Shown: positions 18,290-28,688, counted from the first letter of the stretch. The stretch: DNA of 38,879 nucleotides from Entamoeba invadens IP1 (GCF_000330505.1 NW_004443789.1:20147-59025), one strand, 5' to 3'. A program made the numbers and translations. Notes: generated from the sequence alone by a model not told the origin.

Positions 18290-19906
18290 TTAAAATCCAA
18301 AATATGCGGCATTACTTTCTTGGTCTGGATAATCTTTTTCCCTGTGTGGAATAACAAGCACAATTTTTTGTTTTTTCTTCTCATTTTTAGCCCCACTATT
18401 TTGGTCGTCAGTCTTTTCAGTCTTTTCTGCCGCCTGTCTTTTTGCTTTTGGAATAAAAATAGTCGTCTCTTTCCTTTCTTTAATTTGCATTTCTTTTGTA
18501 TATCCACTTTGCTCTTTTTTTGCTTCTATTTCCTTTCGACTTTCTTGTGTTTCTATATTTAAATACTTTTGGATTTCTGTAGGAGTATTTACAAGTTTAT
18601 TCAACACAAATATAAAATACTCAGATCTGTAATGCACGCACTCAAGACTTTTCTCGCATTGTTTATGTACAAAACAACAATTATCACTCGTTTTCACATT
18701 ATGAAATGATTCAAACAAAGTGCAAAACTTTTTTGGTTCAAAATTTTCAATGTGGCCAAATTCTTTGCAAAAACATTGAAAAAATTCGTTTTTATTCAAA
18801 AAATTCAAATAATTCCCATCGACTCCCAAATTTTTTAAATCTTTCAAATCGCAGTCAAAAGTGACAAAATACTCTTCACAATGATTTTTACAAAACTTTT
18901 CTATTTCGGTCTTCGCAAATTTATTTTTAGACTCTTCTTGGTCTTCATAGTAGTCTAAGAGTACAAGAAACAGTTCAATAGAACTGCTTGAATCGCTCAC
19001 TCCACTTGGGAGAACATGTTCAAAACATTCATTTTTATTAGAAATAAATTCGACCATCCCACTCGCTTCATTTCTCTTTACAGATATGTCGCACAAAAGC
19101 AGTTCAAAGACTTTGTCTTGAGTTCCAATGAAATTTGTGAACATCACAACGAAGTTATTTTCAAATGAAAACGGCGCTTTTTTCTTCTCAAAAATTGCAT
19201 TAGAAATCACTTGAGGAATTTCATAGTGAAATTTTTGGATGGGGACGTTGAAGCGGAGTAAAATGGCATAAAAGGTGTTGATCATACTTTCCGTCTCTTC
19301 TCTCGAACACGCAAAACGACTTTCAACTGTTTTGTGGTAGTCGCATCGTTCGTCCAATTTCCGAATTTTGAACAACTTGTCGATGTCTTTCTCAAGTTCT
19401 TTTCTATTATAATTGATGTCAAATTTCTTCAAAAGAGTGTCAAGCAATTTGCCGAGTGTTATATAAGTATAATCGTTAAACACTTTTGCCATCGACGAAT
19501 TGTCCTTGTCAATACCTCTCAAAAGGGACACAATAACTCGATCTAACATCGGATCATACCCTTTGTCATATCGTTGAAAGACAAATATTTGAACTCCCAT
19601 ATTTTTGTTAGCATTGAAGTAATGGTGGAAGCGTTCAAGTGCTTCTTGAGGTGATGGGAATGCGTCAGAATAAGTTATTCCGTTGATTTCACACTGTCGT
19701 GGCGCAGTGTTCTTTTGCCCTAATATTGTGTGGAATTTGTTCTCTTTGATATGACCAGAAAGAGAGACGGTAATGATTGAAAATTCATTCAATTCGGGTT
19801 TCACATAAGATTGAGAAGAGTGTTGCACGGAGATAAAATGAACTTTTGTGTTTTCAATGTCAAAGTTCTTTTTTATTATTGAATCAAATGTTTCGAATAT
19901 AAACAT
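18290..19906 (-). CDS. hypothetical Entamoeba protein, 538 aa
   Basis: This is a complete frame from ATG (19906) to stop. I do not recognise the family. The N-terminal 430 residues are mixed alpha/beta with cysteines scattered toward the end (CFCKEFGH, CCFVHKQCEKSLECVH), which might bind metal. Residues about 440-525 are strongly charged and Lys/Glu-rich, probably a disordered or coiled tail. There is no signal peptide and no membrane helix, so it is probably cytosolic or nuclear. Base composition matches the neighbouring genes. Confidence 0.8.
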   Translation of the reverse strand: MFIFETFDSIIKKNFDIENTKVHFISVQHSSQSYVKPELNEFSIITVSLSGHIKENKFHTILGQKNTAPRQCEINGITYSDAFPSPQEALERFHHYFNANKNMGVQIFVFQRYDKGYDPMLDRVIVSLLRGIDKDNSSMAKVFNDYTYITLGKLLDTLLKKFDINYNRKELEKDIDKLFKIRKLDERCDYHKTVESRFACSREETESMINTFYAILLRFNVPIQKFHYEIPQVISNAIFEKKKAPFSFENNFVVMFTNFIGTQDKVFELLLCDISVKRNEASGMVEFISNKNECFEHVLPSGVSDSSSSIELFLVLLDYYEDQEESKNKFAKTEIEKFCKNHCEEYFVTFDCDLKDLKNLGVDGNYLNFLNKNEFFQCFCKEFGHIENFEPKKFCTLFESFHNVKTSDNCCFVHKQCEKSLECVHYRSEYFIFVLNKLVNTPTEIQKYLNIETQESRKEIEAKKEQSGYTKEMQIKERKETTIFIPKAKRQAAEKTEKTDDQNSGAKNEKKKQKIVLVIPHREKDYPDQESNAAYFGF

Positions 19907-20308
19907 AATGATAAATTATAGTTCTTTTCTTTTTTTAAGTTATTTCATTCTTATAATTATACTTTATAGTTTCTTTTGATTTTAAGAATGATGGTTATTT
20001 TTTTATTTTTTTTAATTAATTGTTTACTATATTATCGTTTATTTAAACTATTAAGTAAAGAATAAAACAGTTTGTTTGATTATAATAATTTCATTATTAA
20101 ATTCTAATAGAAACAATGGTATTATTATAATTATAAAATTAGTAATCATTTAAAAAACTATAATATTTAATTCATTTTCTAATGAACGTCACGTTATATC
20201 TTAAAACTGCTGACTCATTTTTCAACTTCATTTTAATTAACAAGAAGTGTCAATTTACAGTCAATTTTTTACACGTCGAATTCTCTTTTATTTATCATAT
20301 GATCTCCA
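19907..20308. other. AT-rich divergent intergenic region
   Basis: About 400 bp between two divergent genes, presumably holding both promoters. I see long A/T runs and no conserved element that I can name. Confidence 0.6.
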
Positions 20309-20980
20309 ATGGTTTATAAAAAAAACTTTACAATAGACACTGTAGACCTCAATTATCTCGATGTCCCATTACAGTCACTTGCACTTCCAAAACGCATTCG
20401 TCGATACCAATCGTCTCAACAAAGTATACCAAAGAGTATAATTTCTAAATTAGAAAGTATTGGGTCAGACGAGTTTGCTGAATTATACAAAACATCTGTG
20501 ACATCGTCTGTTGAAGAAAAAGTTCACAATCTCTGTGAATGCATGGAACATGTTTTAGTAGTCCGATGCGTCTATTTCTACATGAAATGTTTTACTGAAA
20601 ATTTTATTCTCCAAAAAGTTGACAAAAAATACTACCCGAAGTTCTTCTATCTGATTGAACATCACTTTTTAATAAAGGAATACTTAAAGTCGTCACATAA
20701 GATGTGTAGAAACCTCTTTGAATTACGTTGGAGTTTAAAAGAAGACGTGTATGTACAAGTCTTCTTGTACATATACATAGAGTCTTTTGTGAATGTAATG
20801 TTTGATAATTACAGTATTTTTCTTTCTGAAACACTGCATTGTGTTGCAAAGTATTATTGGAACATATTCAACGAGTTTTTCTTTGACAGTAAAATGAATG
20901 TGAAAACACTCGAAAAGGTCTTTTACCAAGACCGAATGTTGATTACCAAATTTGCTGTTTATTTGCCAAAAATAACTTAA
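20309..20980 (+). CDS. hypothetical protein, 223 aa, mostly helical
   Basis: Complete frame with no signal peptide. It is rich in Phe, Tyr and Lys and appears all-helical, with amphipathic aromatic segments such as VYVQVFLYIYIESFVNVMF rather than true membrane helices. No recognised domain. It resembles short lineage-specific Entamoeba proteins in composition; an interaction domain such as a degenerate helical repeat is possible but unproven. Confidence 0.72.
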   Translation: MVYKKNFTIDTVDLNYLDVPLQSLALPKRIRRYQSSQQSIPKSIISKLESIGSDEFAELYKTSVTSSVEEKVHNLCECMEHVLVVRCVYFYMKCFTENFILQKVDKKYYPKFFYLIEHHFLIKEYLKSSHKMCRNLFELRWSLKEDVYVQVFLYIYIESFVNVMFDNYSIFLSETLHCVAKYYWNIFNEFFFDSKMNVKTLEKVFYQDRMLITKFAVYLPKIT

Positions 20981-21316
20981 ATTTATTCAAAAGAGAGTAA
21001 ACAAGGGAAGAGATGTGTACTTCGATTGGTCTCTGTGATGTGTTATTTAATATTCCAAATTAAATTCAAAAAATAATATACTTTTTAAATTAAATTAGTG
21101 TAGTACCAAATAAAATAATTGATAAGATATATCAATAAGATTGAATATTGGATTAATAAAAATGTTTTATTTAACAAAACTAAATACTTTAAAAAGACTC
21201 CACTTTTATTTATTTGTTTTTAATATAATTTATTTAAATAACTAAAAGTCAAAACTCAATCTTTTTAATTGTTTATAAAGTGTAAACCAAAACTGTTAAT
21301 TACACAAGATTAAAGT
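20981..21316. other. AT-rich intergenic region
   Basis: No gene or structured RNA is seen. An AAAACTCAA sequence near 21250 resembles the pre-ATG motif found at three other genes but is farther upstream (about 65 bp). Confidence 0.5.
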
Positions 21317-22186
21317 ATGGCAAGAATTGACGGATATCACATGATGATTGTATCAAAATATTTTAATTCATTTGAAGACTTTGTTAAAGTCGAAATGTTA
21401 AACAAAAAGTATTTTAAAAACACTGAAAAGTTCCACTCGAACCCAATTTCACTAACAAATAAAAATTTAAAATATTTTCCAAACGTTGAAACTTTAAATC
21501 TTTATAATGAGACAGACGACGACTTTGGATATGAAGTTTTGACTTCTAACACAACATATCCTCAAAATATCAAAAAACTGTTTTTCAAAGTGAATGTTTG
21601 GTACGAAGTTTCTTATAAGAAGTATACCGAGTCTTCAGAGGTGTTTCTCGACAAAGTTTCTTTCAAGAACTTAGTGCTTGTTAATTTTAATGATTTGAAC
21701 AGTGAAGTTATTAGCCCAAATATTCGAGTGATTGGAGAAAGGTGTTTTAAAAATGCGCCAATAACAGACGTAGTTATACCACCAACAGTTATTAAAATCA
21801 AAGATAATGCTTTTGAGAATTCAACAAGATTACGTCACATCTCATTCCCACAGACTGTATGGAATATACCACAATCAATGTGTTATAATTGCAACTTACA
21901 CTTATTGACGTTGCCATTTGGGGTGACTAAAATATCGTCTTTTGCGTTTATGAATAACAATATTAGAATAATCACATTGCCAGAAAGCCTCGAGATTATT
22001 GAAGATATGGCATTTGCAAATAATGAAATATTAAGAGATATTACAATACCAAAAAGTGTGAAAGTGTTGAAAGAAAATGCGTTTTATAAATGCAAAGAAC
22101 TCATTAAAATTAAAGTGTTCAGTATAGATATCATTGAGAACAATTATGGCATTCTCGACATAATAAAAAAAGAAATTTATCAATAA
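21317..22186 (+). CDS. BspA-like leucine-rich-repeat protein, 289 aa
   Basis: Residues 1-46 carry a domain shared with two other genes in this window (IDGYHMMIVSKYF..F.DFVKVEMLNKKY...NPISLT). Residues about 130-275 are roughly six LRR_5/TpLRR repeats of about 23 residues with the pattern IxxxAFxxxxxLxxIxIPxSVxxI. There is no signal peptide, though BspA-like proteins of Entamoeba are reported at the surface. They are thought to act in protein contacts or adhesion. Shorter than the copies at 25104 and 37415, with degenerate last repeats. Confidence 0.9.
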   Translation: MARIDGYHMMIVSKYFNSFEDFVKVEMLNKKYFKNTEKFHSNPISLTNKNLKYFPNVETLNLYNETDDDFGYEVLTSNTTYPQNIKKLFFKVNVWYEVSYKKYTESSEVFLDKVSFKNLVLVNFNDLNSEVISPNIRVIGERCFKNAPITDVVIPPTVIKIKDNAFENSTRLRHISFPQTVWNIPQSMCYNCNLHLLTLPFGVTKISSFAFMNNNIRIITLPESLEIIEDMAFANNEILRDITIPKSVKVLKENAFYKCKELIKIKVFSIDIIENNYGILDIIKKEIYQ

Positions 22187-22850
22187 AAGTTTTTTTTGTT
22201 TACTGTTTTATATTTAAAATGGTTCTCAACTATAAAATAATTGATTTTTTAGGTTTGACAATGAAATCTATTACAACACAAATCAATATAAACACAACTT
22301 TAAAATTAAAATATTAATACAATAAATTCAATAGAAATTGTTTCTTTCTGATATTTAAGTTTGATATATAAAGGGATTATTTGATTTATATTTTGAAAAT
22401 AATCTTATTTCTTGTTATTGTATCGTATATTTTTATCAATCCGTTAAATAAAAATAATAAAACAATCATTCAGTTTTTTAAACAAAAATGATTTATTTTA
22501 TTATATAATCGTTTCTTAAGTATTATAACAATTTATTTATCAAAAATCCAAAGACCAAGATTATTTTTAATAAACAGTTATATCAATTTATAAAATCCAA
22601 ATTATTACTTTCGACAAAATACCTTAAACTTAAAAGCTTATTTAAATAAATACTGTATTTTGGACGAGAATGAGGATTATAAATGTTATAACTTAATTTC
22701 AACTTATCGATATTATTATTCCGTTTAATTTATAACAATTGACTTTTTAAAACATACTTTTTTATAACATAGAACATGAATTATGTTAATGACAAATCAA
22801 AATACATTAAAAATTAGATAAATATACTTAATGAAAATATTCCTTTATTA
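22187..22850. other. AT-rich intergenic region
   Basis: About 660 bp of A/T-rich sequence without a supported gene, RNA or repeat. Confidence 0.6.
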
Positions 22851-22854
22851 TTTA

Positions 22855-22869
22855 AACTCGAATAATTAA
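22855..22869 (+). promoter_or_regulatory. AACTCRAA pre-start motif (copy 1)
   Basis: AACTCGAATAATTAA lies 16-30 bp before the ATG at 22885. Close relatives stand before the ATGs at 25104 and 37415. It may be an initiator-region element. Confidence 0.4.
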
Positions 22870-22884
22870 AGTATTAGACATCAA

Positions 22885-23448
22885 ATGATTTCCATCTTTC
22901 TTATTGTGTTTGTAGCTCATGCTGAATATATTATGACCACTTACAACGAATATATGACTGTCTATCAACTCGATAAATGTTATTACACTGGAAGCAACAC
23001 TTATACTAAATATGTCAAAGATGGCAAAAAAACCAGACGTTATTCATCAAACAATTGTGACAATTGGGATGATCAAGGTGTTTTTGAGCTTGATAACAAT
23101 CAATTCTTTGTCAAAAACCTCCCAGAATACTCAGCAGTTGTTTATTCATACCTCGATGCAGAACACTGCGCCATCAAAGGAAGTGGACCATATCCAATGG
23201 AAATGTTTATAAAACCTGGTTGTGTAAAAACTTCAGAGACAACTTCATCAAAATCAGAATTTGTAGATGGGTGGTTTATTAAAAACATTTATGATGAATC
23301 TGAGATATGTGATGGAACCCCTTCTAATGTCGTGAAAAAGGGATTGGGAATATGCTTTACAGATGAAGATGGATTATATTACACAATCAGAGACTCTGCT
23401 ATGACATTATCTTTTCTCTTAGTTGCGGTCTTGGCCTTTTTATTCTAA
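22885..23448 (+). CDS. small secreted, probably GPI-anchored protein, 187 aa
   Basis: A short signal peptide (MISIFLIVFVAHAEY) is followed by a 150-residue ectodomain with seven cysteines and many Tyr/Asn residues. The protein ends in SAMTLSFLLVAVLAFLF with no residues after the hydrophobic run, which fits a GPI-attachment signal. The architecture parallels the protein at 16457, though I see no sequence similarity. No named family recognised; surface location is inferred. Confidence 0.8.
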   Translation: MISIFLIVFVAHAEYIMTTYNEYMTVYQLDKCYYTGSNTYTKYVKDGKKTRRYSSNNCDNWDDQGVFELDNNQFFVKNLPEYSAVVYSYLDAEHCAIKGSGPYPMEMFIKPGCVKTSETTSSKSEFVDGWFIKNIYDESEICDGTPSNVVKKGLGICFTDEDGLYYTIRDSAMTLSFLLVAVLAFLF

Positions 23449-23899
23449 TTAAATTATAGATGTGTTTTTAATTTCAAAATAATAGATAACATCGAAATAA
23501 TTTGTTCTTCGTGAAAATATTTTGATAGATAAATAAATGTTATTATTAAGTTTAAAAATAAATCAATTTATACGTATTTTCCATAGTAAGTTGTTTAAAT
23601 TATTTGTTATTTTATTTTAACATTTAAAATAACGTCCTTGTTTTTGTTTTGGCCTGTTTTTACTGTGATAATAATCCAATTTTTGATGATTTTTCTTTTT
23701 GGCTTGTGTATTGTTTATGCACATAATATAAACTCTAAAAACGGAAATTTATTTGATAAAGTCAAGATTTCCCAGATTTTTAGACCACTTGAATTTTGTT
23801 CATTGTTATTTAAGGTGTAAACAGCCAAATTTCATCGAATGATTTTTGTTTAAATTAAAAAATCCAATATCAATAATATCTATAACTCTTAATGTAAAA
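23449..23899. other. AT-rich intergenic region upstream of the tRNA
   Basis: No supported gene. A 60-codon frame at 23638 is hydrophobic low-complexity sequence without family features. Confidence 0.55.
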
Positions 23900-23982
23900 G
23901 GCCCCGTAGCACAGTCGGTAGTGCATCGTACTTATAGAATAGAGTTATGCGAGGGTCGCGGGTTCGATCCCCGCCGGGACCA
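23900..23982 (+). tRNA. tRNA-Ile(UAU) with 10-nt intron
   Basis: The cloverleaf is acceptor GGCCCCG/CGGGACC, D stem GCAC/GTGC, anticodon stem TCGTA/TGCGA, T stem GCGGG/CCCGC with loop TTCGATC, and discriminator A. The anticodon loop is interrupted after position 37 by GAATAGAGTT (23937-23946). Splicing leaves CTTATAA with anticodon TAT, as in other eukaryotic tRNA-Ile(UAU), which commonly carry introns here. The A box (TAGCACAGTCGG) and B box (GGTTCGATCCC) of the Pol III promoter are both good, and a T-run follows as terminator. One flaw: acceptor pair 3-70 is C-A, a mismatch. Confidence 0.93.
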
Positions 23983-23999
23983 TTTTTCTTTATTTTTTT
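23983..23999 (+). terminator. Pol III T-run terminator of the tRNA
   Basis: TTTTTCTTTATTTTTTT follows the discriminator base directly. Confidence 0.7.
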
Positions 24000-25086
24000 T
24001 AAAAGCATATAGAGTTAGTCGGAAAACGTTGTTCCAGTCGCCAACTTTGTCCTTTTTATCAATTTATACACAATTTGAAGTGATTGGTGAAACGGTCTAA
24101 ACCATTTTAATGTTATTGGTTGTGTTATTGGTTATTTAGTTTCTAAATAGTTATATTTTTAATATCCTTTTTTGGGCTTATCTTTTACCGTAAATTGGGA
24201 ACATTTTCATTAATAATTAACCAAAAATAATAAATAAGGTTAATGGAATAAATAAAGATTATGGACAGACTCCAACATATATTTTAAATGATAATAATTA
24301 TTATAAAAAAATAAACTATATATGTGTTATTGTGATATAAGTTTTTTTTGATTAAAAATAAAAAAATTAATTTACATTTTAAAATAATTAGATTTTTTTA
24401 ATTGTTTTAAATAAAGTTAAGTGTCTTTTAAACATTTTTATAGTATTAAACTACACCATGGTTTAAATCATATCAGATAAAGTTGTTATTTATAAAACAT
24501 ATTTTTATAATATGGGTATTTGATAATTATTCGTATAATAACAAGTTGTAAAATAAATTTAATACATTTAAGTGTAATTTTATTTCAGTATCTTTATTTT
24601 GAACGATATTATAACAATCTTGCCAATAAACAATAATTAAACATCATTGTATTTGAATTGTAAATACTTTCCATGTAATATAAATATAGTTGATATTAAT
24701 TATTAAAAATTTATTAAATACAAATTTTATACTTTTATAATAAAATAATAATTTTATTACACCCATTCTAAATAATTCTTTTATTATGTATTTTTACAAA
24801 GAAACATATTTTTTGTTTTAAAAATTAAATCAGATGTATAATAAATACACTTAAAGGAGATTTAAAAAAACTTTATTAATACACTAAACCTTTTGATTAC
24901 ATTCAAATGATGTATTTCATAAGTTACGAATACGACAATATAATAAAATATTTACGAATTTATAAGATAAAATGTTTATATAAAAGAAAAAATTTACCCA
25001 GAGTTCATTTTTTACAATTTTAGAAAAACAATTTTATAAAAACGGAAAAAACAAAGAATTATTACCATAAATACTTGTCGTTTTAA
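24000..25086. other. long AT-rich intergenic region
   Basis: About 1.1 kb with no gene, RNA or clear repeat. It is among the most A/T-rich parts of the window. Confidence 0.6.
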
Positions 25087-25102
25087 AACTCAAAAAAATC
25101 AA
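25087..25102 (+). promoter_or_regulatory. AACTCRAA pre-start motif (copy 2)
   Basis: AACTCAAAAAAATCAA ends one base before the ATG at 25104. It resembles the copies at 22855 and 37392. Confidence 0.4.
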
Positions 25103-25103
25103 A

Positions 25104-26204
25104 ATGAGTCAATTAGACGGTTATCATTTAATGGTTGTTTCCCAATACTTTTCAACAATACAAGACTTCATTTCAATTGAGTTCGTCTGCAAAAGGTATT
25201 TAAATAACATGGAGAGGTATCACGCCAACCCAATTCCCCTCACTTTAAAAACCATAAAATACTTCCCAAAAATAGAAACACTCAACATTTGGTCCTATGA
25301 CGACGAATTTTTTGGAAACGACATTTTCAACACAATTAAAACCAAAACAGAATTAAAAATAGACTTCTATCGAATCAACGTTTGGTTCAACGTCGACTAC
25401 ACTTTTACTCAAACGCACAGAGACTCAAATTTTACATTCAAAAGTGTGACTTATACAAAAGAAGATAGAGAAAAATATGGACCAATAATTCCAAACACTA
25501 TTAATCGACTTGGAAATAACTGTTTTGAGTCCTCCAATGTAGTTTCCTTACAAATTCCGGACTCAGTGACTTCACTTGGGAATTTCTGTTTTAATTTATG
25601 TGGGGGGTTGGCGTCTGTCACGCTTCCAAAAACGCTGAAAGAGATTGGGAAGTACTGTTTTTACTATTGTGAGTCCCTCAGAGATATTGTAGTCCCGCAG
25701 TCTGTCACGGCAATAGGAGAGTACTGTTTTGGTTATTGCAATACACTCGCGACTATCAACTTTTCAAACTCGATTTCGGAGCTCCCCGATAACTGTTTCT
25801 ACGCGTGTTATAATCTGCAGAACATTTCGTTTGAGTCGCGACTGAAGTCGATTGGAGAGTATTGCTTTGGGTACTGCCACTCCCTTAAATCAGTCAAAAT
25901 ACCGTATTGCGAATCTTGCATTAAAAACTGCGCGTTCTTCGATTGTGGTAATTTGACGTCGATAACAATCAATGGAAGTGTGAACACTTTTGGATATGGC
26001 TGCTTTTATAGGTGCAGTTCCCTCGCACTTGTCAATATCCCAAGCGGAGTGTCTGATATTGGAGAAATGTGTTTTAATGGGTGTGAGTCTTTGCGTTCAA
26101 TTTCTTTGCCAATTAAATTGGGAAATCGCGAAAATATTTCTTATATCAGTTACTCGAATTTGGATAAAGTTGTTCTGACTAAAAACGTGGGGAGAAGCAG
26201 TTAA
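25104..26204 (+). CDS. BspA-like leucine-rich-repeat protein, 366 aa
   Basis: The N-terminal domain (LDGYHLMVVSQYF..IQDFISIEFVCKRY...NPIPLT) matches that of the genes at 21317 and 37415. Residues about 130-355 are nine to ten regular LRR_5 repeats with the core IGEYCFGYCxxLxxIxFPxSV, with a CF.(Y/N)C pair in nearly every turn, typical of Entamoeba BspA-like proteins. The frame is intact and the repeats well preserved. No signal peptide is evident. A role in surface or intracellular protein binding is inferred from the family. Confidence 0.93.
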   Translation: MSQLDGYHLMVVSQYFSTIQDFISIEFVCKRYLNNMERYHANPIPLTLKTIKYFPKIETLNIWSYDDEFFGNDIFNTIKTKTELKIDFYRINVWFNVDYTFTQTHRDSNFTFKSVTYTKEDREKYGPIIPNTINRLGNNCFESSNVVSLQIPDSVTSLGNFCFNLCGGLASVTLPKTLKEIGKYCFYYCESLRDIVVPQSVTAIGEYCFGYCNTLATINFSNSISELPDNCFYACYNLQNISFESRLKSIGEYCFGYCHSLKSVKIPYCESCIKNCAFFDCGNLTSITINGSVNTFGYGCFYRCSSLALVNIPSGVSDIGEMCFNGCESLRSISLPIKLGNRENISYISYSNLDKVVLTKNVGRSS

Positions 26205-26441
26205 TGTATTTTTTCTTGTTTTATTGTTTTAATATCATTTGAATTGAGTTGATGGAAATAAGTCTTGCTTGATAAAACAAACTATAAATATAATATTAAC
26301 AATTATAGTTTCATGTTTTAAATAAATTATTAATAAACTATTGAATAAACTAAATAGATGATATATAAATACATTCATACATTTTAGTTCAATGAACATT
26401 TTCAACATTTTAAACGTTTCAAATCAATAATAAAAAACAAT

Positions 26442-27740
26442 TTAATATATGCAGTTATTTCTTGGAGCTGTTTCTGGATCTAACAAGTACTCTGGGAATG
26501 GAGCAAACATGATTTGGTTCCCACAACGTCTTCTTTCTTCGCGATAGTTCTTATCCAGACATTTCACTGGGTGTGGATTCAGTCTGTTAGTCCTCATATC
26601 ATAACACAATTTCATTTCATGTACTGAATATTTACTTGAACACGTAAAAACGGGTTCAGCGCCACATGCATTTTCAACAACTCTTTTGATGTCTTCAATG
26701 TTGTACATTTTGTTGGGTTCTACTTTTAATTCACTCTCTTTTAATATTTTCCAAACATCATATTTTCTATACAGTTTTATAGCGGTATTAATATATTCAA
26801 ATATAGCATTTTTATTGTCGTAATTTAACATCCCACAAGTTCCATGTTTATCAAATTGGTACACTGAAAGTCCACATTTTTCAACAGAAATCCAATTTGC
26901 ATATATTAAAGTTGTTAATTCCTCGTTATTTAAAATCAATTTTTCAGTCTTTGAAATAGGAAGCTTAAATTCACAACAAATGAGATTGCGATTAATTCGA
27001 ATTTGAGGCCAAAATCCATGTAGCAAAAACTCTTCTCGAACACTGGGTGTTTTCTTTGGAATTGCACACCACTTTGTTCGGCAAACTTCACCTGGCCAAA
27101 ATCTTACAATCGCAAAATTGTTGACTTTGATATCTTGGGGTTTATAACTGTCACAAAAATAATACTTTTCAAATAAAACGATTTTTGGTCTGAACGGAAT
27201 TGGAGTCATTTCGCTTTGTGCAGGGTGCAATTGTGGTACTTGTTGTGGAATGTGTGGTGGAAGATGATGTTCAACAACGTGTTGTTGTTGTGTATATTGA
27301 ACAACTCTAGGTCGAGCTCCAAGTTGTTCATATTGTTGTTGTGCTAATTGTTGAGGATGAACAACATGAGGGAAGTGTTGTGTTGGATATACAGTCTGTT
27401 GAGGAAGCTGTTGTGGATAATAGTAGTACTGTTGTTGTGGAAATTGTTGAAGATGATGATAGTAAAAGTGTTGTTGTGGTACATGTTGTGGATGTTGTTG
27501 GACAATTTCATGTTGAGACGGCAAGTTTTGTTGTCTTGGAACAAAAGGCGCAGTTTCGGGATTTAAACGATGAATGCCTGGTTGTTGTGTTTGAGGTTGT
27601 TGAACTGTTGGAAGAGTTTGTTCCAGTGATTTCATTTCGGGAAAATGTTGTTCGTCTTTTTCTTTTGCATGTTTTGGTTTATCTGGAGTTCCAGGCTGTC
27701 CAAACGAAAGTGTGATTAAGACAAACAAAAGCACACACAT
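26442..27740 (-). CDS. secreted RNase T2-family protein with Gln/Pro/His-rich N-terminus and altered active site
   Basis: Signal peptide MCVLLFVLITLSFGQ is followed by residues about 40-178 dominated by Gln, Pro, His and Tyr (for example QQFPQQQYYYYPQQLPQQ), low-complexity and probably disordered. Residues about 190-432 form an RNase T2 domain, about 240 residues as usual. CAS I is FLLHGFWP (238-245, catalytic His 241). CAS II reads YQFDKHGTC (294-302) where active enzymes have HEWxKHGTC, so the His and Glu of HEW are Tyr and Gln; Lys 298 and His 299 are kept. Cysteines for the fold are present. RNase T2 cleaves RNA in lysosome-like or extracellular compartments; this member may be weak or serve another role. 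The gene is convergent with the BspA gene at 25104. Confidence 0.88.
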   Translation of the reverse strand: MCVLLFVLITLSFGQPGTPDKPKHAKEKDEQHFPEMKSLEQTLPTVQQPQTQQPGIHRLNPETAPFVPRQQNLPSQHEIVQQHPQHVPQQHFYYHHLQQFPQQQYYYYPQQLPQQTVYPTQHFPHVVHPQQLAQQQYEQLGARPRVVQYTQQQHVVEHHLPPHIPQQVPQLHPAQSEMTPIPFRPKIVLFEKYYFCDSYKPQDIKVNNFAIVRFWPGEVCRTKWCAIPKKTPSVREEFLLHGFWPQIRINRNLICCEFKLPISKTEKLILNNEELTTLIYANWISVEKCGLSVYQFDKHGTCGMLNYDNKNAIFEYINTAIKLYRKYDVWKILKESELKVEPNKMYNIEDIKRVVENACGAEPVFTCSSKYSVHEMKLCYDMRTNRLNPHPVKCLDKNYREERRRCGNQIMFAPFPEYLLDPETAPRNNCIY

Positions 27741-28158
27741 TATTTTTACTAGTTTTTGAATCCACTTTTTTGATTAAAAGGAAAAACATTTTAGATAAAT
27801 ATAATTTTTACAACTTTGTTCATTATTAAAAAGTTAAAAATTGACTTCTTATTTTTTGAAAGTTAATAAATGCAATTTTTTTGTTGTTAATACAAATTTG
27901 TCATAAATGTAATTGTTTTTAATATTAAACACAACAAAAGGCGTTTCACACCGAAGTATAAATAATCAAATGAATATCGTAATGTTAAAAAGGCACTATT
28001 TTTAATAAATACGGTATAAAATTAAGTTTGCCATTTTTTTCAAATAAAAGATAGAATATATAAAACCATTTAAATCAATACAATTTTTGCTTGTTAATCA
28101 AAAAAGATTATTATATTTAAACTTCGGTTTTTAATTCATATAATGTTATATATTCTTA
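27741..28158. other. AT-rich region between RNase T2-like gene and MITE
   Basis: The RNase gene's promoter must lie here; nothing else can be supported. Confidence 0.55.
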
Positions 28159-28440
28159 TACAGTAAAAAGTGTTTTATTGTGGGTTTTTAAACAGAGAAA
28201 AAACGTATATTTGTGGGTTTAACATGGAATTGTGAAGTAAATTCTATTCACCATTTTTCCATAAAAAAACAGTGTTATAGAAAATATTGTAGTTTTTTTA
28301 ATTATAATAAAACTATATTATTTATCTAAGTGTACCTAAATTCAAGGTTCGAGAGCAAAATAATTATTTGTGGGTTTTGCATTTGATTGGTCCATTGACC
28401 CACAAATATAAAAACCCACAAAAAGACACTTTTTACTGTA
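28159..28440. mobile_element. 278-bp TA-flanked MITE with GTGGGTTT subterminal repeats (copy A)
   Basis: The element is 28161-28438 with TA at 28159-28160 and 28439-28440. The ends are inverted repeats: left CAGTAAAAAGTGTTTTATTG, right reverse-complemented CAGTAAAAAGTGTCTTTTTG, both followed by TGGGTTTTT. The motif (T)TTGTGGGTTT recurs at about 28177, 28209 and 28366 on the plus strand and at about 28399 and 28412 inverted. Its right half aligns with the right end of the element at 31578-37196 (shared TTCGAGA.CAAAATA and GATTGGTC). TA targeting and CAGT ends suggest mobilisation by a Tc1/mariner- or pogo-like transposase. It has no coding capacity. Confidence 0.9.
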
Positions 28441-28688
28441 CTTAATTTTTTTAATTCGGGTGTTTATTTAAAGAATGTGTTGTGCTAGATTGTTTAAAAA
28501 ACAAATATGTGGACTTTCAATGATTAAATTATAAACACATTGTATATAATTAATAAATATATTATATTAATAATAACACGAAAAACAGTAAAAAATTCAA
28601 TATTATTACATATTAAATCAATTTTATTCAAAACAAAAATATACTTAATAATAATAGTAAATATTATTATGATTAAAAGTATTCATTC

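Noticed and set aside
27341..27715. 124-codon plus-strand frame rich in Val/Glu
   Set aside because: It is the complement of the CAA/CAC-rich Gln repeat region of the RNase T2-like gene.
28159..28440. CRISPR-like array from repeated TTTGTGGGTTT
   Set aside because: Repeats are short, irregularly spaced, in both orientations and lie within a TA-flanked MITE of a eukaryote.
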